Notes: generated by a model from the letters alone, not told the origin. 64,000 bases of DNA from CAVPDA01 sp963702495 (GCA_963702495.1 CAVPDA010000017.1:1-64000); one strand, 5' to 3'. Positions 42,521-52,324 are shown, counted from the stretch's first letter. Made by a program: numbers and translations.

Positions 42521-42964
42521 TCACTCGACGATGAACCCATGATGTCCCAATACCAGCCGGCACACTTGCAGAAACTCATTCAGCTCCAGGTCGTGCTTTG
42601 CGTCGTTCGTTCTCCAACCACAGATCTTGAAATCTGCGGGGCCGGTACCGTCGCCAACGTGGTCAACCGTTGGCAGGAGGGCGAACTGCTTTTTGTATTC
42701 TCGGCCTCTCCTCTTGGATTCGTCATTGTTGTACTTGCTGATCAGGGACCAATCAAGTTTCTCTCCAGTGTACGCGTCTCGCCCATCGCTATTCTGGACC
42801 GCAGTATGAATCGCTGTCAGATAGGTCTCCCCAGTTGCGGAGTCATTCCCCCGCCGTCGGTCACGCTTAACATGCGCTTGTGCCTTGCGGCGAAGCCAGC
42901 GCTCATAGACGGTTTGGTCGACCGGATTCTTGATGAAGTGCGGCAACACGTATTTCTTGGGCAT
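42521..42964 (-). CDS. HNH-endonuclease-like hypothetical protein
   Basis: 147 residues from the ATG at 42964. The C-terminal half has the order expected of an HNH/beta-beta-alpha-metal nuclease: DAYTGEKLDWSLISKYN, LLPTVDHVGDG (the DH pair), FKICGWRTNDAKHDLELNEF (the N and final residues). The N-terminal part is basic (RRKAQAHVKRDRRRG). It stands alone on the minus strand between the toxin-antitoxin pair and a LysR gene; it may be a defence or mobile-element nuclease. Assignment from motif layout only. Confidence 0.6.
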   Translation of the reverse strand: MPKKYVLPHFIKNPVDQTVYERWLRRKAQAHVKRDRRRGNDSATGETYLTAIHTAVQNSDGRDAYTGEKLDWSLISKYNNDESKRRGREYKKQFALLPTVDHVGDGTGPADFKICGWRTNDAKHDLELNEFLQVCRLVLGHHGFIVE

Positions 42965-43166
42965 GGCGGTATGTCGGTTGATATACCTCCCTGGACTGCG
43001 GCGAGGGGGCGGTGGCTACTTGGATTGTAAGGCGGCAGTGGGCTAAGTCAATCGAATGGCATGAAGCGCGGCAAGGCCGCGGGGTAGCCTTGAGGCAATA
43101 ATGAGGCAGCGCAGTGCCGCTTGGTGTGTCGCCACGGCGAACATCCAATCATCGGGCACGCATACA

Positions 43167-44129
43167 TTACACCTCATCCCGTCCGACTCGCTCCACCGGC
43201 CCATCCGGCGACCGCCGGCCGTCCTCCTCGCCCCAGTACGCCGGATTGCCGTAGCTGTTCTTGAGAAAGTCGACGAACATCCGCACCCGCAGCGCCAGCC
43301 GCTTGCGCTGCGGAAACACGGCGTAGATGCCCATGGGCGGGGCGGCGAAGGCATCGAGCAGAGTCACCAGTCGGCCGCTGCGCAGGTCTTCCCCCACTTC
43401 CCACATGGAGCGCCAGGCCAGGCCTTTTCCCGCCACGGCCCATTCGTGCAGCACGGCGCCGTCATTGCATTCCAGCGACCCGGTCACCTTGACGGTAACC
43501 GCCTCGCCATCGACGACGAAGCTCCAGCCGCGCTGCTGGCCGCCCGTCGCGCCGAGGGAGAGGCAGTTGTGGCGCAACAGATCGGAAGGCGTCTGCGGCG
43601 CACCGCAGCGGCCAACGTAATCGGGGCTGGCCACAATCACGCGGCGGTTCTCCGCCAGCCGCAGGCTGACCAGGCTGGAGTCGGCCAGTTCGCCGATGCG
43701 CACCGCGCAGTCCACCCCCTCATTCACCAGATCCACCACCCGGTCCGAAAGATCGAGCGACACGCTCACCTCCGGATAGAGGTCGAGGAAGTCGCGCACC
43801 AGGGGAGCCACGTGGCGCCGGCCGAAACCTGCCGGCGCCGACACCTTGATGTGGCCGCTGGCCTTGACGCCGCCCAGGGACACCGAGGCCTCGGCGTTGG
43901 CCAGATCGTTGAGGATGCGCTGGCAGTCCTCGAGAAAGGCGCTACCCTCAAAGGTGAGCGACAGGCGGCGCGTGGTGCGCACCAGGAGCTTGACGCCCAG
44001 CCGCTCTTCCAGCGCGTCGAGACGACGCCCGATCATGGCCGGGGTTACTCCCTCCGCCCGCGCCGCAGCCGAAAGACTGCCGCGGGCCGCCACGGTGACG
44101 AGGGCGGTGATCTGTTTCAGATGATCCAT
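43167..44129 (-). CDS. LysR-family transcriptional regulator
   Basis: 320 residues. Winged helix-turn-helix at about 1-60 (LVTVAARGSLSAAARAEGVT, IGRRLDALEERLGVKLLVRT), then a full substrate-binding domain (GHIKVSAPAGFGRRHVAPLV, VDLVNEGVDCAVRIGEL). Divergent from the haloacid dehalogenase gene at 44210, with a perfect dyad 2 bases from its start codon, so it probably controls itself and the dehalogenase-aceB genes. The inducer is unknown. Confidence 0.92.
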   Translation of the reverse strand: MDHLKQITALVTVAARGSLSAAARAEGVTPAMIGRRLDALEERLGVKLLVRTTRRLSLTFEGSAFLEDCQRILNDLANAEASVSLGGVKASGHIKVSAPAGFGRRHVAPLVRDFLDLYPEVSVSLDLSDRVVDLVNEGVDCAVRIGELADSSLVSLRLAENRRVIVASPDYVGRCGAPQTPSDLLRHNCLSLGATGGQQRGWSFVVDGEAVTVKVTGSLECNDGAVLHEWAVAGKGLAWRSMWEVGEDLRSGRLVTLLDAFAAPPMGIYAVFPQRKRLALRVRMFVDFLKNSYGNPAYWGEEDGRRSPDGPVERVGRDEV

Positions 44130-44131
44130 CT

Positions 44132-44146
44132 TTTACTGAAAGTAAA
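44132..44146. promoter_or_regulatory. dyad at the LysR start, probable operator
   Basis: TTTACT-GAA-AGTAAA, perfect, in the AT-rich 80-base gap between the divergent LysR and dehalogenase genes, adjoining the LysR start codon. Position suits autorepression. Confidence 0.5.
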
Positions 44147-44209
44147 GAATCTATTGAATGTATTATATCTTCTTTCTGATTTGGTTCGAGAATACACTTC
44201 GCTCTCACC

Positions 44210-44930
44210 ATGCCCAACAAGCCCGCCACCAAGCCCGACATTCGCGCCGTCGTCTTCGACGCCTATGGCACGCTGTTCGACGTGTATTCGGTCGGAGCAC
44301 TGGCGGAACAGCTCTTTCCCGGCAAGGGCAGCGAACTGTCCCAGTTGTGGCGTCTGAAGCAGATCGAATACACCCAGTTGCGAACCCTCGCCAGCCGCTA
44401 CCGGCCGTTCTGGGAGGTGACCCAGGACGCTCTGGTGTTCTCCGCCCGCCGGCTGGGACTCGAACTCAGCGAAGCGCTGCGCGACCGCCTGATGAATCAG
44501 TACGCCTGCCTGTCGCCATTCCCGGAGAACGCGGGCGCCCTGAAGGAACTCAAGGCGCTGGGCGTGCCGACCGGGATCCTGTCCAACGGCACGCCGCAGA
44601 TGCTCGACATCGCCGTGAAGAGCGCGGGCATGGTCGGGCTGTTCGACCACATCCTGTCCGTCGAACGCGGTGCAGAAGTACAAGACCGCACCCGAAGCCT
44701 ACCTGCTCGGGACCCAGACCTTCGGGCTGACGCCGGCAGAGATTTTGTTCGTTTCCTCCAATTGCTGGGACGTGGCCGGCGCCACCTGGTTCGGCTACAC
44801 CACGTTCTGGATCAACCGCAGCGCGCAGCCGCTGGAGGAACTGGGCATCCAGCCCGCCGCCATCGGCAGCCGGCTGACCGACGTCGTGAGCTTCGCCCGG
44901 GAGCACGCTGCGAAGCTCCGCCCCGCCTGA
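44210..44930 (+). pseudogene. haloacid dehalogenase type II (2-haloacid dehalogenase-like), one frameshift
   Basis: HAD-superfamily hydrolase of about 240 residues. Nucleophile Asp in VVFDAYGTLFDVYS, motif II LSNGTPQML, then the frame is lost after DHILSVE at about 44664. Dropping one A restores SVDAVQKYKTAPEAYLLGTQ, the normal family continuation with motif III, and EILFVSSNCWDVAGA with motif IV. The enzyme would hydrolyse short 2-haloacids to 2-hydroxyacids; haloacetate gives glycolate, which fits its place before malate synthase. The break is a single base and may be an assembly error. Confidence 0.85.
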
Positions 44931-44973
44931 TTCCGATTCCGTCCATTCCCTTTCCTACTGAAGGAGTTATCGC

Positions 44974-46569
44974 ATGAGCCTCAATCTTCCCCAAGGCGTG
45001 CAGATCAACGCGCCGGTGAGCCCCGAGTTCGAGCAGATTCTGACCCACGGCGCCCTTGCTCTGGTCGCCAAGCTGGCGCGCATGTTCGAGCCGCGCCGCA
45101 AGGAACTGCTGGCCAAGCGCGCCGAGCGCCAGTACTTGCTGGACGAGGGCAAGCTGCCGGACTTCCTGCCGGAGACCAAGGCCATCCGCGAGGGCGATTG
45201 GACCATCGCACCGATTCCCAAGGATCTGCAGTGCCGCCGTGTCGAAATCACCGGCCCGGTGGAGCGCAAGATGATCATCAACGCGCTCAACTCCGGCGCC
45301 GACAGCTACATGACGGACTTCGAGGATTCCAACACGCCGAACTGGTTCAACCAGATCCAGGGCCACATCAACCTCAAGGAAGCGATCCGCCGCGCCATCA
45401 CCCTGGAACAGGGCGGCAAGACCTACAAGCTGAACGAGAAGACCGCCACCCTGGTGGTGCGCCCGCGCGGCTGGCATCTGGACGAGAAGCACGTCCTCGT
45501 CAACGGAAGCCGCATCTCCGGCGGCATCTTCGACTTCGCCCTGTTCATGTTCCACAACGCCAAGGAGTTGATGGCGCGCGGCAGCGGCCCCTACTTCTAC
45601 CTGCCCAAGCTGGAGTCGCACCGGGAGGCGCGGCTGTGGAACGACATCTTCTGCGCCGCCCAGGACGAGCTGGGCATTCCCCGCGGCACCATCAAGGCCA
45701 CCGTGCTGGTGGAGACCATTCTCGGGGCCTTCGAGATGGACGAGATCCTCTATGAACTGCGCGAGCACAGCGCCGGCCTCAATGCCGGGCGCTGGGACTA
45801 CATCTTCTCCTGCATCAAGAAGTTCCGTACCAACAAGGATTTCTGCCTGGCCGACCGGGCGAAGATCACCATGACGGTGCCCTTCATGCGTGCCTACGGC
45901 CTGCTGCTGCTCAAGACCTGTCACCGGCGAAATGCGCCGGCCATCGGCGGCATGAGCGCGCTGATCCCGATCAAGAGCGACGCGGAGGCGAACGAGAAGG
46001 CCATGGCCGGAGTGCGCTCCGACAAGCAGCGCGACGCCACCGACGGCTACGACGGCGGCTGGGTCGCCCATCCGGGCCTGGTGCCCATCGCCATGGAAGA
46101 GTTCGTCAAGGTGCTGGGAGATCGCCCGAACCAGATCGACAAGAAGCGCGACGACGTGACCGCGTCGGCCCCCGACCTGCTCGACTTCCGGCCGGAGCAA
46201 CCCATCACCGAAACCGGCCTGCGCAACAACATCAGCGTCGGCATCCAGTATCTGGGATCCTGGCTCGGCGGCAACGGTTGCGTGCCGATCTTCAACCTGA
46301 TGGAGGACGCCGCCACGGCCGAGATTTCCCGCTCCCAGGTGTGGCAGTGGATCCGCTCGCCCAAGGGCGTGCTGGAGGACGGCCGCAAGGTGACGAAGGA
46401 ACTGGTGCGCGACCTGATCCCGCAGGAGATGGAGAAGATCAGGGGCCTGGTGGGCGAAACCGCCTACAGCGCCACCTATGTTCAGGCGGCGCAGATCTTC
46501 GAGCAGATGTCCACCTCGGAAACCTTCACCGAGTTCCTGACGCTTCCCCTGTACGAGAAGCTGGACTGA
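44974..46569 (+). CDS. aceB: malate synthase A
   Basis: Condenses glyoxylate with acetyl-CoA to malate. 531 residues, start ATG 44974 behind AAGGAG. Family motifs: VRPRGWHLDEKHVLVNG with a catalytic Arg, LPKLESHREARLWNDIF, VLVETILGAFEMDEILYELR, RWDYIFSCIKKF and the C-terminal NLMEDAATAEISRSQVWQW. Lies 43 bases after the dehalogenase gene and probably shares its transcript. Confidence 0.97.
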   Translation: MSLNLPQGVQINAPVSPEFEQILTHGALALVAKLARMFEPRRKELLAKRAERQYLLDEGKLPDFLPETKAIREGDWTIAPIPKDLQCRRVEITGPVERKMIINALNSGADSYMTDFEDSNTPNWFNQIQGHINLKEAIRRAITLEQGGKTYKLNEKTATLVVRPRGWHLDEKHVLVNGSRISGGIFDFALFMFHNAKELMARGSGPYFYLPKLESHREARLWNDIFCAAQDELGIPRGTIKATVLVETILGAFEMDEILYELREHSAGLNAGRWDYIFSCIKKFRTNKDFCLADRAKITMTVPFMRAYGLLLLKTCHRRNAPAIGGMSALIPIKSDAEANEKAMAGVRSDKQRDATDGYDGGWVAHPGLVPIAMEEFVKVLGDRPNQIDKKRDDVTASAPDLLDFRPEQPITETGLRNNISVGIQYLGSWLGGNGCVPIFNLMEDAATAEISRSQVWQWIRSPKGVLEDGRKVTKELVRDLIPQEMEKIRGLVGETAYSATYVQAAQIFEQMSTSETFTEFLTLPLYEKLD

Positions 46570-46585
46570 ACGCCTGACGATGTAC

Positions 46586-46621
46586 GGATCCGAACGGCGC
46601 CGCTTGGCGCCGTTCGGATCC
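46586..46621. terminator. strong hairpin after aceB
   Basis: Sixteen-base perfect arms GGATCCGAACGGCGCC with a 4-base loop, 16 bases after the aceB stop and 15 bases from the convergent small gene; likely serves both strands. No long T-run. Confidence 0.65.
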
Positions 46622-46635
46622 GCGTCGGGCCAGCG

Positions 46636-46902
46636 TCAGTGCGCCGTTTCCGCTTGCAGGATGTCGGCAAGGACGGCTTCGGTGGCTTCGGCCCGCGCCG
46701 TATTGAGGTTGCGCACCAGGTCGAGGTGGGGCAGGTAATCCCAGTTTTCCCGCGTGCGCAAGCTACTCACCCGATTGGTGACGGCCGCCGCCCGGTAGTA
46801 AATGAAATGCTCCAGATTGCCATCCTGAGCGAGGCGGTTGTACAACTCCGGGGCCTTCTCCCGCAGCAGTTGTCTCACCGTCCGTTCCGTCGGCCCTTCC
46901 AT
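46636..46902 (-). CDS. conserved small hypothetical protein (88 residues)
   Basis: ATG at 46902 with AAGGAG 8 bases upstream. Soluble, helical: VRQLLREKAPELYNRLAQDG, IYYRAAAVTNRVSSLRTREN, LNTARAEATEAVLADILQAE. No known motif. Convergent with aceB. The frame extends further upstream but without a plausible start. Confidence 0.7.
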   Translation of the reverse strand: MEGPTERTVRQLLREKAPELYNRLAQDGNLEHFIYYRAAAVTNRVSSLRTRENWDYLPHLDLVRNLNTARAEATEAVLADILQAETAH

Positions 46903-47336
46903 TTGGATTCTCCTTCGCATCATAGGTGACGAGAAACGCGCCAGCGCCCAGCCACGGAGCACCATGGTCGCGCCACGGGACCATTCCCTGGTTCCCTGCT
47001 TTGCAAGGCTCGTGCCAAGTTGTGCCCTGCAGCAAAGGTCAGGATTTTTCTGACAATTTCCGGAACGGCAGGACGGAGGGGTGCCCCATAACAGGGAATC
47101 GCCTGTTGTTTCCGCCCCAGCGTGATGCGAAACGTCAGACGCGGCGGAACGAGCCGCACCAGGCCCGTGCCGACGCAGGCGCAAATCCGCGGCTCGTCCT
47201 TCCTGACCTGTCCATGCACGGTGCAGGACAGCGGCCTACAATGCACCGCCGATTTCGCATCGCCGGCGCGGAAATGATCCGGGCGCCGGCAGGAATCGAC
47301 GCAGTCCCGCCAACCTTAGCTTCAGGGATCCAGCCG
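46903..47336. other. gap without recognised gene
   Basis: About 430 bases. Two short hairpins (GTCAG-GATTTTT-CTGAC near 47038 and AACAGG-...-CCTGTT near 47090) are the only structures noticed. It must hold the divergent promoters of the flanking genes. Confidence 0.35.
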
Positions 47337-47777
47337 ATGGCAGCAGAGTCAGCGATTTCCAGTGTCGCCCACGTCATCCAGTTGGCCGTCGCACCGGTTT
47401 TCCTCCTTACCGGCGTAGGGGCCCTGCTGGCAGTATTGACCAACCGTCTGAGCCGCATCATCGATCGCGCCCGCGTTCTGGAGTCTGCACTGGAGGCGGC
47501 TGACGCCGCGCACGCGAGGGCGATGCACGTCGAACTGTCGATCCTGTCGCGACGGGCGCGCTTGATCCATTGGGCGATCAGCCTGTGCACCATCTGCGCG
47601 CTGTTGATCTGCGTGGTGATCGCGGCCTTGTTTATCAGCTCGCACCTGGCGGCAAACATATCCACCGCCGTCTCGCTGCTGTTCGTTCTCGCCATGCTCG
47701 CCCTGATCGGCGGGCTGGTGAGCTTTCTGCGCGAGATCCATCTGGCGATCTACAGCGTGCACATCGGACCGCGATGA
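47337..47777 (+). CDS. DUF2721-family membrane protein
   Basis: 146 residues from the ATG at 47337, three to four hydrophobic segments (VIQLAVAPVFLLTGVGALLA, IHWAISLCTICALLICVVIA, STAVSLLFVLAMLALIGGLV) with the family's cytoplasmic loop NRLSRIIDRARVLE. Role unknown. Earlier in-frame starts are possible but add unlikely sequence. Confidence 0.8.
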   Translation: MAAESAISSVAHVIQLAVAPVFLLTGVGALLAVLTNRLSRIIDRARVLESALEAADAAHARAMHVELSILSRRARLIHWAISLCTICALLICVVIAALFISSHLAANISTAVSLLFVLAMLALIGGLVSFLREIHLAIYSVHIGPR

Positions 47778-47816
47778 GTGTGCGGGAAACGCTCCGCGCT
47801 GCGCCGGGAATGGGCG

Positions 47817-49082
47817 TTACGACAGCTTCGCCAGCATCGGCTGGGTGATCAGCGTGACGCCCCCTTCCGAACGGTAGAAGCGCCGCGCGTCCTCCGCCGC
47901 GTCCTCGCCCACCACCAGCCCTTCGGGAATGTGGCAACCTCGGTCCACGACGACCCGCGTCAGCCGCGCGCTGCGATTGACTTCCACATCGGGCAGCAGG
48001 ACCGCGCCTTGCACCGTGCAGTACGAATGGATGTGGCAGCCCGAGAACAGCAGCGAGTCAACGATGGTCGAGCCGGAGATGACGCAGCCGCCGGACACCA
48101 TCGACTGCACCGCCCCGCCGCGCCGATCTTCCTCGTTGAGCACGAACTTCGCCGACGGCAGTTGCTGCTGGTAGGTCCAGATGGGCCAGGACTTGTCGTA
48201 CAGGTTGAGCGCCGGCTCGGTGGCGGTGAGATCGATGTTGGCCTCCCAGTAGGCGTCGATGGTGCCGACATCGCGCCAGTAGGGCTCCTTCTCCGTGCCG
48301 CTCATGACGCAACTGTCGCTGAACGGATGGGCGACGGCGCAGCCCATTGCGACGGCGCGCGGGATGATGTCCTTGCCGAAGTCGTGGCTCGAATTCGGGT
48401 CGGCGAGATTGCGCTCCAGTTCGTCGTAGAGGAACTTGGCGTTGAACACGTAGATGCCCATGCTCGCCAGCGCCCGGTCCGGCTTGCCGGCCATGGCCGG
48501 AGGCTGCGGCGGCTTCTCGACGAAGGCGGTAATGCGGCCGGACTCGTCCGCCGCCATGACGCCGAAGGCGGTGGCATCGGCCAGCGGCACTTCGATGCAC
48601 GCCACCGTGCACTCCGCCCCTTTGTCCACATGGAAGGCCAGCATGTGCGAGTAATCCATCTTGTAGATGTGGTCCCCCGCCAGCACGACGATGTACTCGG
48701 GCTCGTTGGCCTGGATGATGTCCAGGTTCTGGAACACCGCGTCCGCCGTGCCGCGGTACCAGGACTCTTCGTCCACCCGCTGCTGCGCCGGCAGCAGGTC
48801 CACGAACTCGTTCATCTCCGACTTCAGGAACGCCCAGCCGTGCTGCAGGTGGCGCAGCAGGCTGTGGGACTTGTACTGCGTCACCACGCCGATGCGGCGG
48901 ATGCCGGAGTTGAGGCAGTTGGAGAGGGCGAAGTCGATGATGCGGAACTTGCCGCCGAAATACACCGCCGGCTTGGCACGCCGGTCGGTGAGGTGCTTGA
49001 GGCGGCTGCCGCGGCCGCCGGCAAGCACCAGCGCGAGGGCACGCTTGGGCAGTTGCAGGCGGGCGAGTACTTCGGGCGTCAT
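47817..49082 (-). CDS. glgC: glucose-1-phosphate adenylyltransferase
   Basis: Makes ADP-glucose, the first committed step of glycogen synthesis. 421 residues. N-terminal nucleotidyltransferase motif LVLAGGRGSRLKHLTDRRAK, regulatory/substrate region FGGKFRIIDFALSNCLNSG, WYRGTADAVFQNLD, VLAGDHIYKMDY, and left-handed beta-helix C-terminus. Follows pgm by 46 bases on the same strand. Confidence 0.96.
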   Translation of the reverse strand: MTPEVLARLQLPKRALALVLAGGRGSRLKHLTDRRAKPAVYFGGKFRIIDFALSNCLNSGIRRIGVVTQYKSHSLLRHLQHGWAFLKSEMNEFVDLLPAQQRVDEESWYRGTADAVFQNLDIIQANEPEYIVVLAGDHIYKMDYSHMLAFHVDKGAECTVACIEVPLADATAFGVMAADESGRITAFVEKPPQPPAMAGKPDRALASMGIYVFNAKFLYDELERNLADPNSSHDFGKDIIPRAVAMGCAVAHPFSDSCVMSGTEKEPYWRDVGTIDAYWEANIDLTATEPALNLYDKSWPIWTYQQQLPSAKFVLNEEDRRGGAVQSMVSGGCVISGSTIVDSLLFSGCHIHSYCTVQGAVLLPDVEVNRSARLTRVVVDRGCHIPEGLVVGEDAAEDARRFYRSEGGVTLITQPMLAKLS

Positions 49083-49128
49083 GGGGCGTCGGTCTCCGTT
49101 TTCGGGTTCTGGTTCTTGCGGCCGGGAA

Positions 49129-50763
49129 TCATGTCACCACGTCCGGCGCTTCGCGTCCGGTGCGCACCCTGATCCCGGCAATCTCGTCGGCGGCGGCGAT
49201 CAGTCCGGCCAGCGCCGTCTGCGCCTCGATGTCGTGGCGCGCCGGATCGGCCTCGAAGCGCTCCAGATAGACCCGCAGCGTCGCCCCTTCGGTGCCGGTG
49301 CCGGACAGGCGAAAGACGATGCGTGAGTCGCCGGCGAAGCCGATGCGCACGCCCTGCCGGGTGCTCACCGAACCGTCGATCGGATCCGTATAGGCGAAGT
49401 CGTCGGCGCTGGCCACCGTCAGTTCACCGAAGCGCTGGCCCGGCAATGCCGCCAGCGAGCCCCGCAGATGCTCCATCAGGTCATCGGCCGCGGCGCCGTC
49501 CAGGCCGTCGTAGTCGTGGCGCGAATAGTAGTTGCGCCCGAAGCGCCGCCAATGGCTGCGCACGATGGCTTCCACCGATTCGCCGCGCACCGCCAGCAGG
49601 TTGAGCCAGAACAGCACCGCCCACAGGCCGTCCTTCTCCCGCACGTGGTCGGAACCGGTGCCATAGCTTTCCTCGCCGCACAGGGTGACCTTGCCGGCGT
49701 CCATCAGATTGCCGAAAAATTTCCACCCGGTGGGCGTCTCGAAGCAGGCGACGCCGAGCGCCTCGGCGACGCGGTCGGCGGCGCGGCTGGTGGGCATCGA
49801 GCGCGCCACACCCGCGATACCCTGGGCATAGCCGGGAACGAGATGGGCGTTGGCGGCGAGCACGGCGAGGCTGTCGCTGGGCGTGACGATGAAGCGCCGG
49901 CCGACGATCATGTTGCGATCGCCGTCGCCGTCCGAGGCGGCGCCGAAGTCGGGCGCATCGGCACCGAACACGATATCCACCAGTTCCTTGGCATAGACCG
50001 GATTGGGATCGGGGTGGCCGCTGCCGAAGTCCGGCAGCGGCACCGCGTTCATGGCGGTGCCGGAGGGCGCCTCCAGCATGTCTTCCAGGATCGTCTTGGC
50101 GTACGGTCCGGTCACCGCGTGCATGGCATCGAAGCGCATGCGGAAGGCGCCGGAGCGGAACATGGCGCGGATGCGGCGAAAGTCGAACAGGTTCTGCATC
50201 AGTTCGGCGTAGTCCGCCACCGGATCGATCACTTCCACTTCGACTTCCGCGACCGACGCCGGGCCGAGGCGGGAGAGATCGATATCGGGGCTGGCGACCG
50301 TCTTGTAGGCGGTGATCTCCTGCGTGCGGCGGTAGATCGCCTCGGTGATCTTTTCCGGTGCCGGGCCGCCATTGGAAATGTTGTACTTGATGCCGAAATC
50401 GCCCTCCGGCCCGCCCGGATTGTGGCTCGCCGAAAGAATCAGACCGCCGAAGGCACGGTGCTTGCGGATGACGCAGCTCATGGCCGGCGTCGACAGGATG
50501 CCGTCGCGGCCGACGAGCACGCGGCCGAAGCCGTTGGCGGCCGCCAGGCGCAGGATGACCTGGATCGCCTGGGCGTTGTAGTAGCGGCCGTCGCCCCCCA
50601 CCACCAGCGTCTTGCCGGCGAATCCCTCCAGGGAATCGAACACCGACTGGACAAAATTCTCGATGTAGCCGGGCTGCCGGAAAACTTCGACCTTCTTGCG
50701 CAGGCCCGAGGTGCCGGGACGCTGTCCGGGGAAGGGTTTCGTGGGAACGGTGATGATCGTCAT
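49129..50763 (-). CDS. pgm: phosphoglucomutase (alpha-D-glucose phosphate-specific)
   Basis: Interconverts glucose 1- and 6-phosphate and supplies GlgC. 544 residues. Phospho-Ser motif SASHNPGGPEGDFG (Ser at about 113), metal loop ASDGDGDRNMIVG, sugar-binding GEESYGTGSDHVREKDGLW and phosphate-binding RLSGTGTEGATLR. Start ATG 50763. Forms a two-gene operon with glgC. Confidence 0.96.
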   Translation of the reverse strand: MTIITVPTKPFPGQRPGTSGLRKKVEVFRQPGYIENFVQSVFDSLEGFAGKTLVVGGDGRYYNAQAIQVILRLAAANGFGRVLVGRDGILSTPAMSCVIRKHRAFGGLILSASHNPGGPEGDFGIKYNISNGGPAPEKITEAIYRRTQEITAYKTVASPDIDLSRLGPASVAEVEVEVIDPVADYAELMQNLFDFRRIRAMFRSGAFRMRFDAMHAVTGPYAKTILEDMLEAPSGTAMNAVPLPDFGSGHPDPNPVYAKELVDIVFGADAPDFGAASDGDGDRNMIVGRRFIVTPSDSLAVLAANAHLVPGYAQGIAGVARSMPTSRAADRVAEALGVACFETPTGWKFFGNLMDAGKVTLCGEESYGTGSDHVREKDGLWAVLFWLNLLAVRGESVEAIVRSHWRRFGRNYYSRHDYDGLDGAAADDLMEHLRGSLAALPGQRFGELTVASADDFAYTDPIDGSVSTRQGVRIGFAGDSRIVFRLSGTGTEGATLRVYLERFEADPARHDIEAQTALAGLIAAADEIAGIRVRTGREAPDVVT

Positions 50764-50954
50764 GGTCTGGTCGTCCGTTGTCTGTTTTCCGAATTATGCC
50801 CGAGGCGCGAGTCGTCGGCGGCACGAGGACCGTTTTCCGCGGCCCGCGACAGTGCTTGCCCCGCGCGGCCCGAGCCGGGACAATGCGCCCTTGCAGCGGA
50901 CCGGGCAGGGCCGCCCGGCATACCCGCGCCACGCCAAGAACAGAAGGGGAGCCC

Positions 50955-51272
50955 ATGTCATATCAGGTCACCGTCGCCTTTTCCGGCGGCAAGGAACTCG
51001 AAATCCATCTCCTCGAGAGCGATTTGATCGGGCTCACGCCCGATCGGGCGCATCTCTGGCTGGACGAGGAATGGATCGCCCTCGAATGCGAGCCGCTCAA
51101 TCCGGTGGGCAAGATCCTGCTGCTCGACAAGATCCTCAGCGTGGCCAAGTACGGCGGCGAGAAGCGCTTCGTCCAGAACGACGAATGGGCGCGGCAGTTC
51201 GCGCGCTGCGTGGCGCTGCTGCTGGATCGTCCGGCGATCCGCGTCGATGTCGCCGCTCTGGTCGTAGGCTGA
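50955..51272 (+). CDS. hypothetical protein (105 residues)
   Basis: ATG at 50955 with AGGGGAG upstream. Small soluble protein: SYQVTVAFSGGKELEIHLLE, LWLDEEWIALECEPLNPVGK, FVQNDEWARQFARCVALLLD. No signal peptide or known motif; codon use is normal for the window. Divergent from pgm. Confidence 0.7.
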   Translation: MSYQVTVAFSGGKELEIHLLESDLIGLTPDRAHLWLDEEWIALECEPLNPVGKILLLDKILSVAKYGGEKRFVQNDEWARQFARCVALLLDRPAIRVDVAALVVG

Positions 51273-51301
51273 CCTTGCCGCGCCGGCCCGCGGCGCGATG
51301 A

Positions 51302-51712
51302 TCAATGCCGCTTGCCGAGGCCCAAGGCGCGCCTGTGGCGCAGCCGCGCCGGGGCATGGGCGGCCAGGGTGGACCACGCCAGGACCACCCAGAACAACCA
51401 CATCCGCTGCCCGGAGTCGGCGACGTACCACGCCAACAGGACCAACTTGACGATAATGGCGACGCCGGCGAATTGGGTCGGGTATTGGGGATTGGACCAG
51501 AAATCCAGCGCCAGCATCGCCGCTCCGGAGCCCACAAGGAGGATCACGAACGCGTCGTATCCAGCCACGGGCGCGGCAACCAGCAGTTCGGCGCCAACCC
51601 CCACCATGCCCGCCAGATGCAGCATGCGCAGGAGGGACACCAGCCAGCGCCGGCCGGGGAAGTCGCGATAGGTGCCCGGTGCCGATACGGCCGCAGATTT
51701 CCGAGCGGACAT
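51302..51712 (-). CDS. small integral membrane protein (136 residues)
   Basis: ATG at 51712. Four hydrophobic segments (LLRMLHLAGMVGVGAELLVA, FVILLVGSGAAMLALDFW, FAGVAIIVKLVLLAWYVAD, MWLFWVVLAWSTLAAHAP) and a basic C-terminus. Not recognised. Divergent from the UspA gene. Confidence 0.7.
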   Translation of the reverse strand: MSARKSAAVSAPGTYRDFPGRRWLVSLLRMLHLAGMVGVGAELLVAAPVAGYDAFVILLVGSGAAMLALDFWSNPQYPTQFAGVAIIVKLVLLAWYVADSGQRMWLFWVVLAWSTLAAHAPARLRHRRALGLGKRH

Positions 51713-51868
51713 GGATACGGTATCCGGCGGATCGAAACGTCGTATGGTACGGGCTTTCCCGGTCGCCGACCAAGATGGGACCAGCGGCGGGCCGGCAGCC
51801 CGGCCCTTCATCGCTACCGGCGGACGTGACAGAATGGCAAATGAGCAGCTCAACCGAGCGGAGGAACA

Positions 51869-52324
51869 GTGTACAAGCAGATCATGATCGCGGTGGACGA
51901 CAGCGAAACATCGGCGCGGGCGCTGAATGTGGCCATCGGGTTGGCCAAGTCCTGCGGTTCCCGGCTCGAAATCGTGCATGCGGTGGATGAGTCGTTGTTT
52001 CCGACTCACGCCCGGGGAGGCGCCATGCTGGTCGACCCGTTGCTGGTGCAGCGCGCCCTCGAACAGGAAGGGCAAAGGGTCCTCAGCGCCGCCGCCGAGA
52101 CGGCGCACAACGCCGGTATCGAGGCAGAGACCCGGGTGCTGGCCTCCGAGACCCGGCACACCGCCGATCAGATCGCCGAGGCGGCCGACGCGGCGAAGGT
52201 CGAACTGCTGGTCGTCGGCTCCCACGGACGCCGCGGCGTGCAGCGCCTGCTCCTGGGCAGCGTCGCGGAGCGTCTCGTGCGCAAAGCCAACGTCTCGGTC
52301 CTGATCGTGCGCGGCGAGCCGTAA
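51869..52324 (+). CDS. universal stress protein, UspA family
   Basis: 151 residues, one Usp domain. N-terminal QIMIAVDDSETSARALNVAI and the ATP-binding pattern GSHGRRGVQRLLLGSVAERL ending in VSVLIVR. Probably an ATP-binding Usp. Cytosolic, monocistronic. Confidence 0.92.
   Translation: MYKQIMIAVDDSETSARALNVAIGLAKSCGSRLEIVHAVDESLFPTHARGGAMLVDPLLVQRALEQEGQRVLSAAAETAHNAGIEAETRVLASETRHTADQIAEAADAAKVELLVVGSHGRRGVQRLLLGSVAERLVRKANVSVLIVRGEP

Noticed and set aside
49468..51027. 519-codon open frame on the plus strand
   Set aside because: Antisense to pgm; composition typical of shadow frames.
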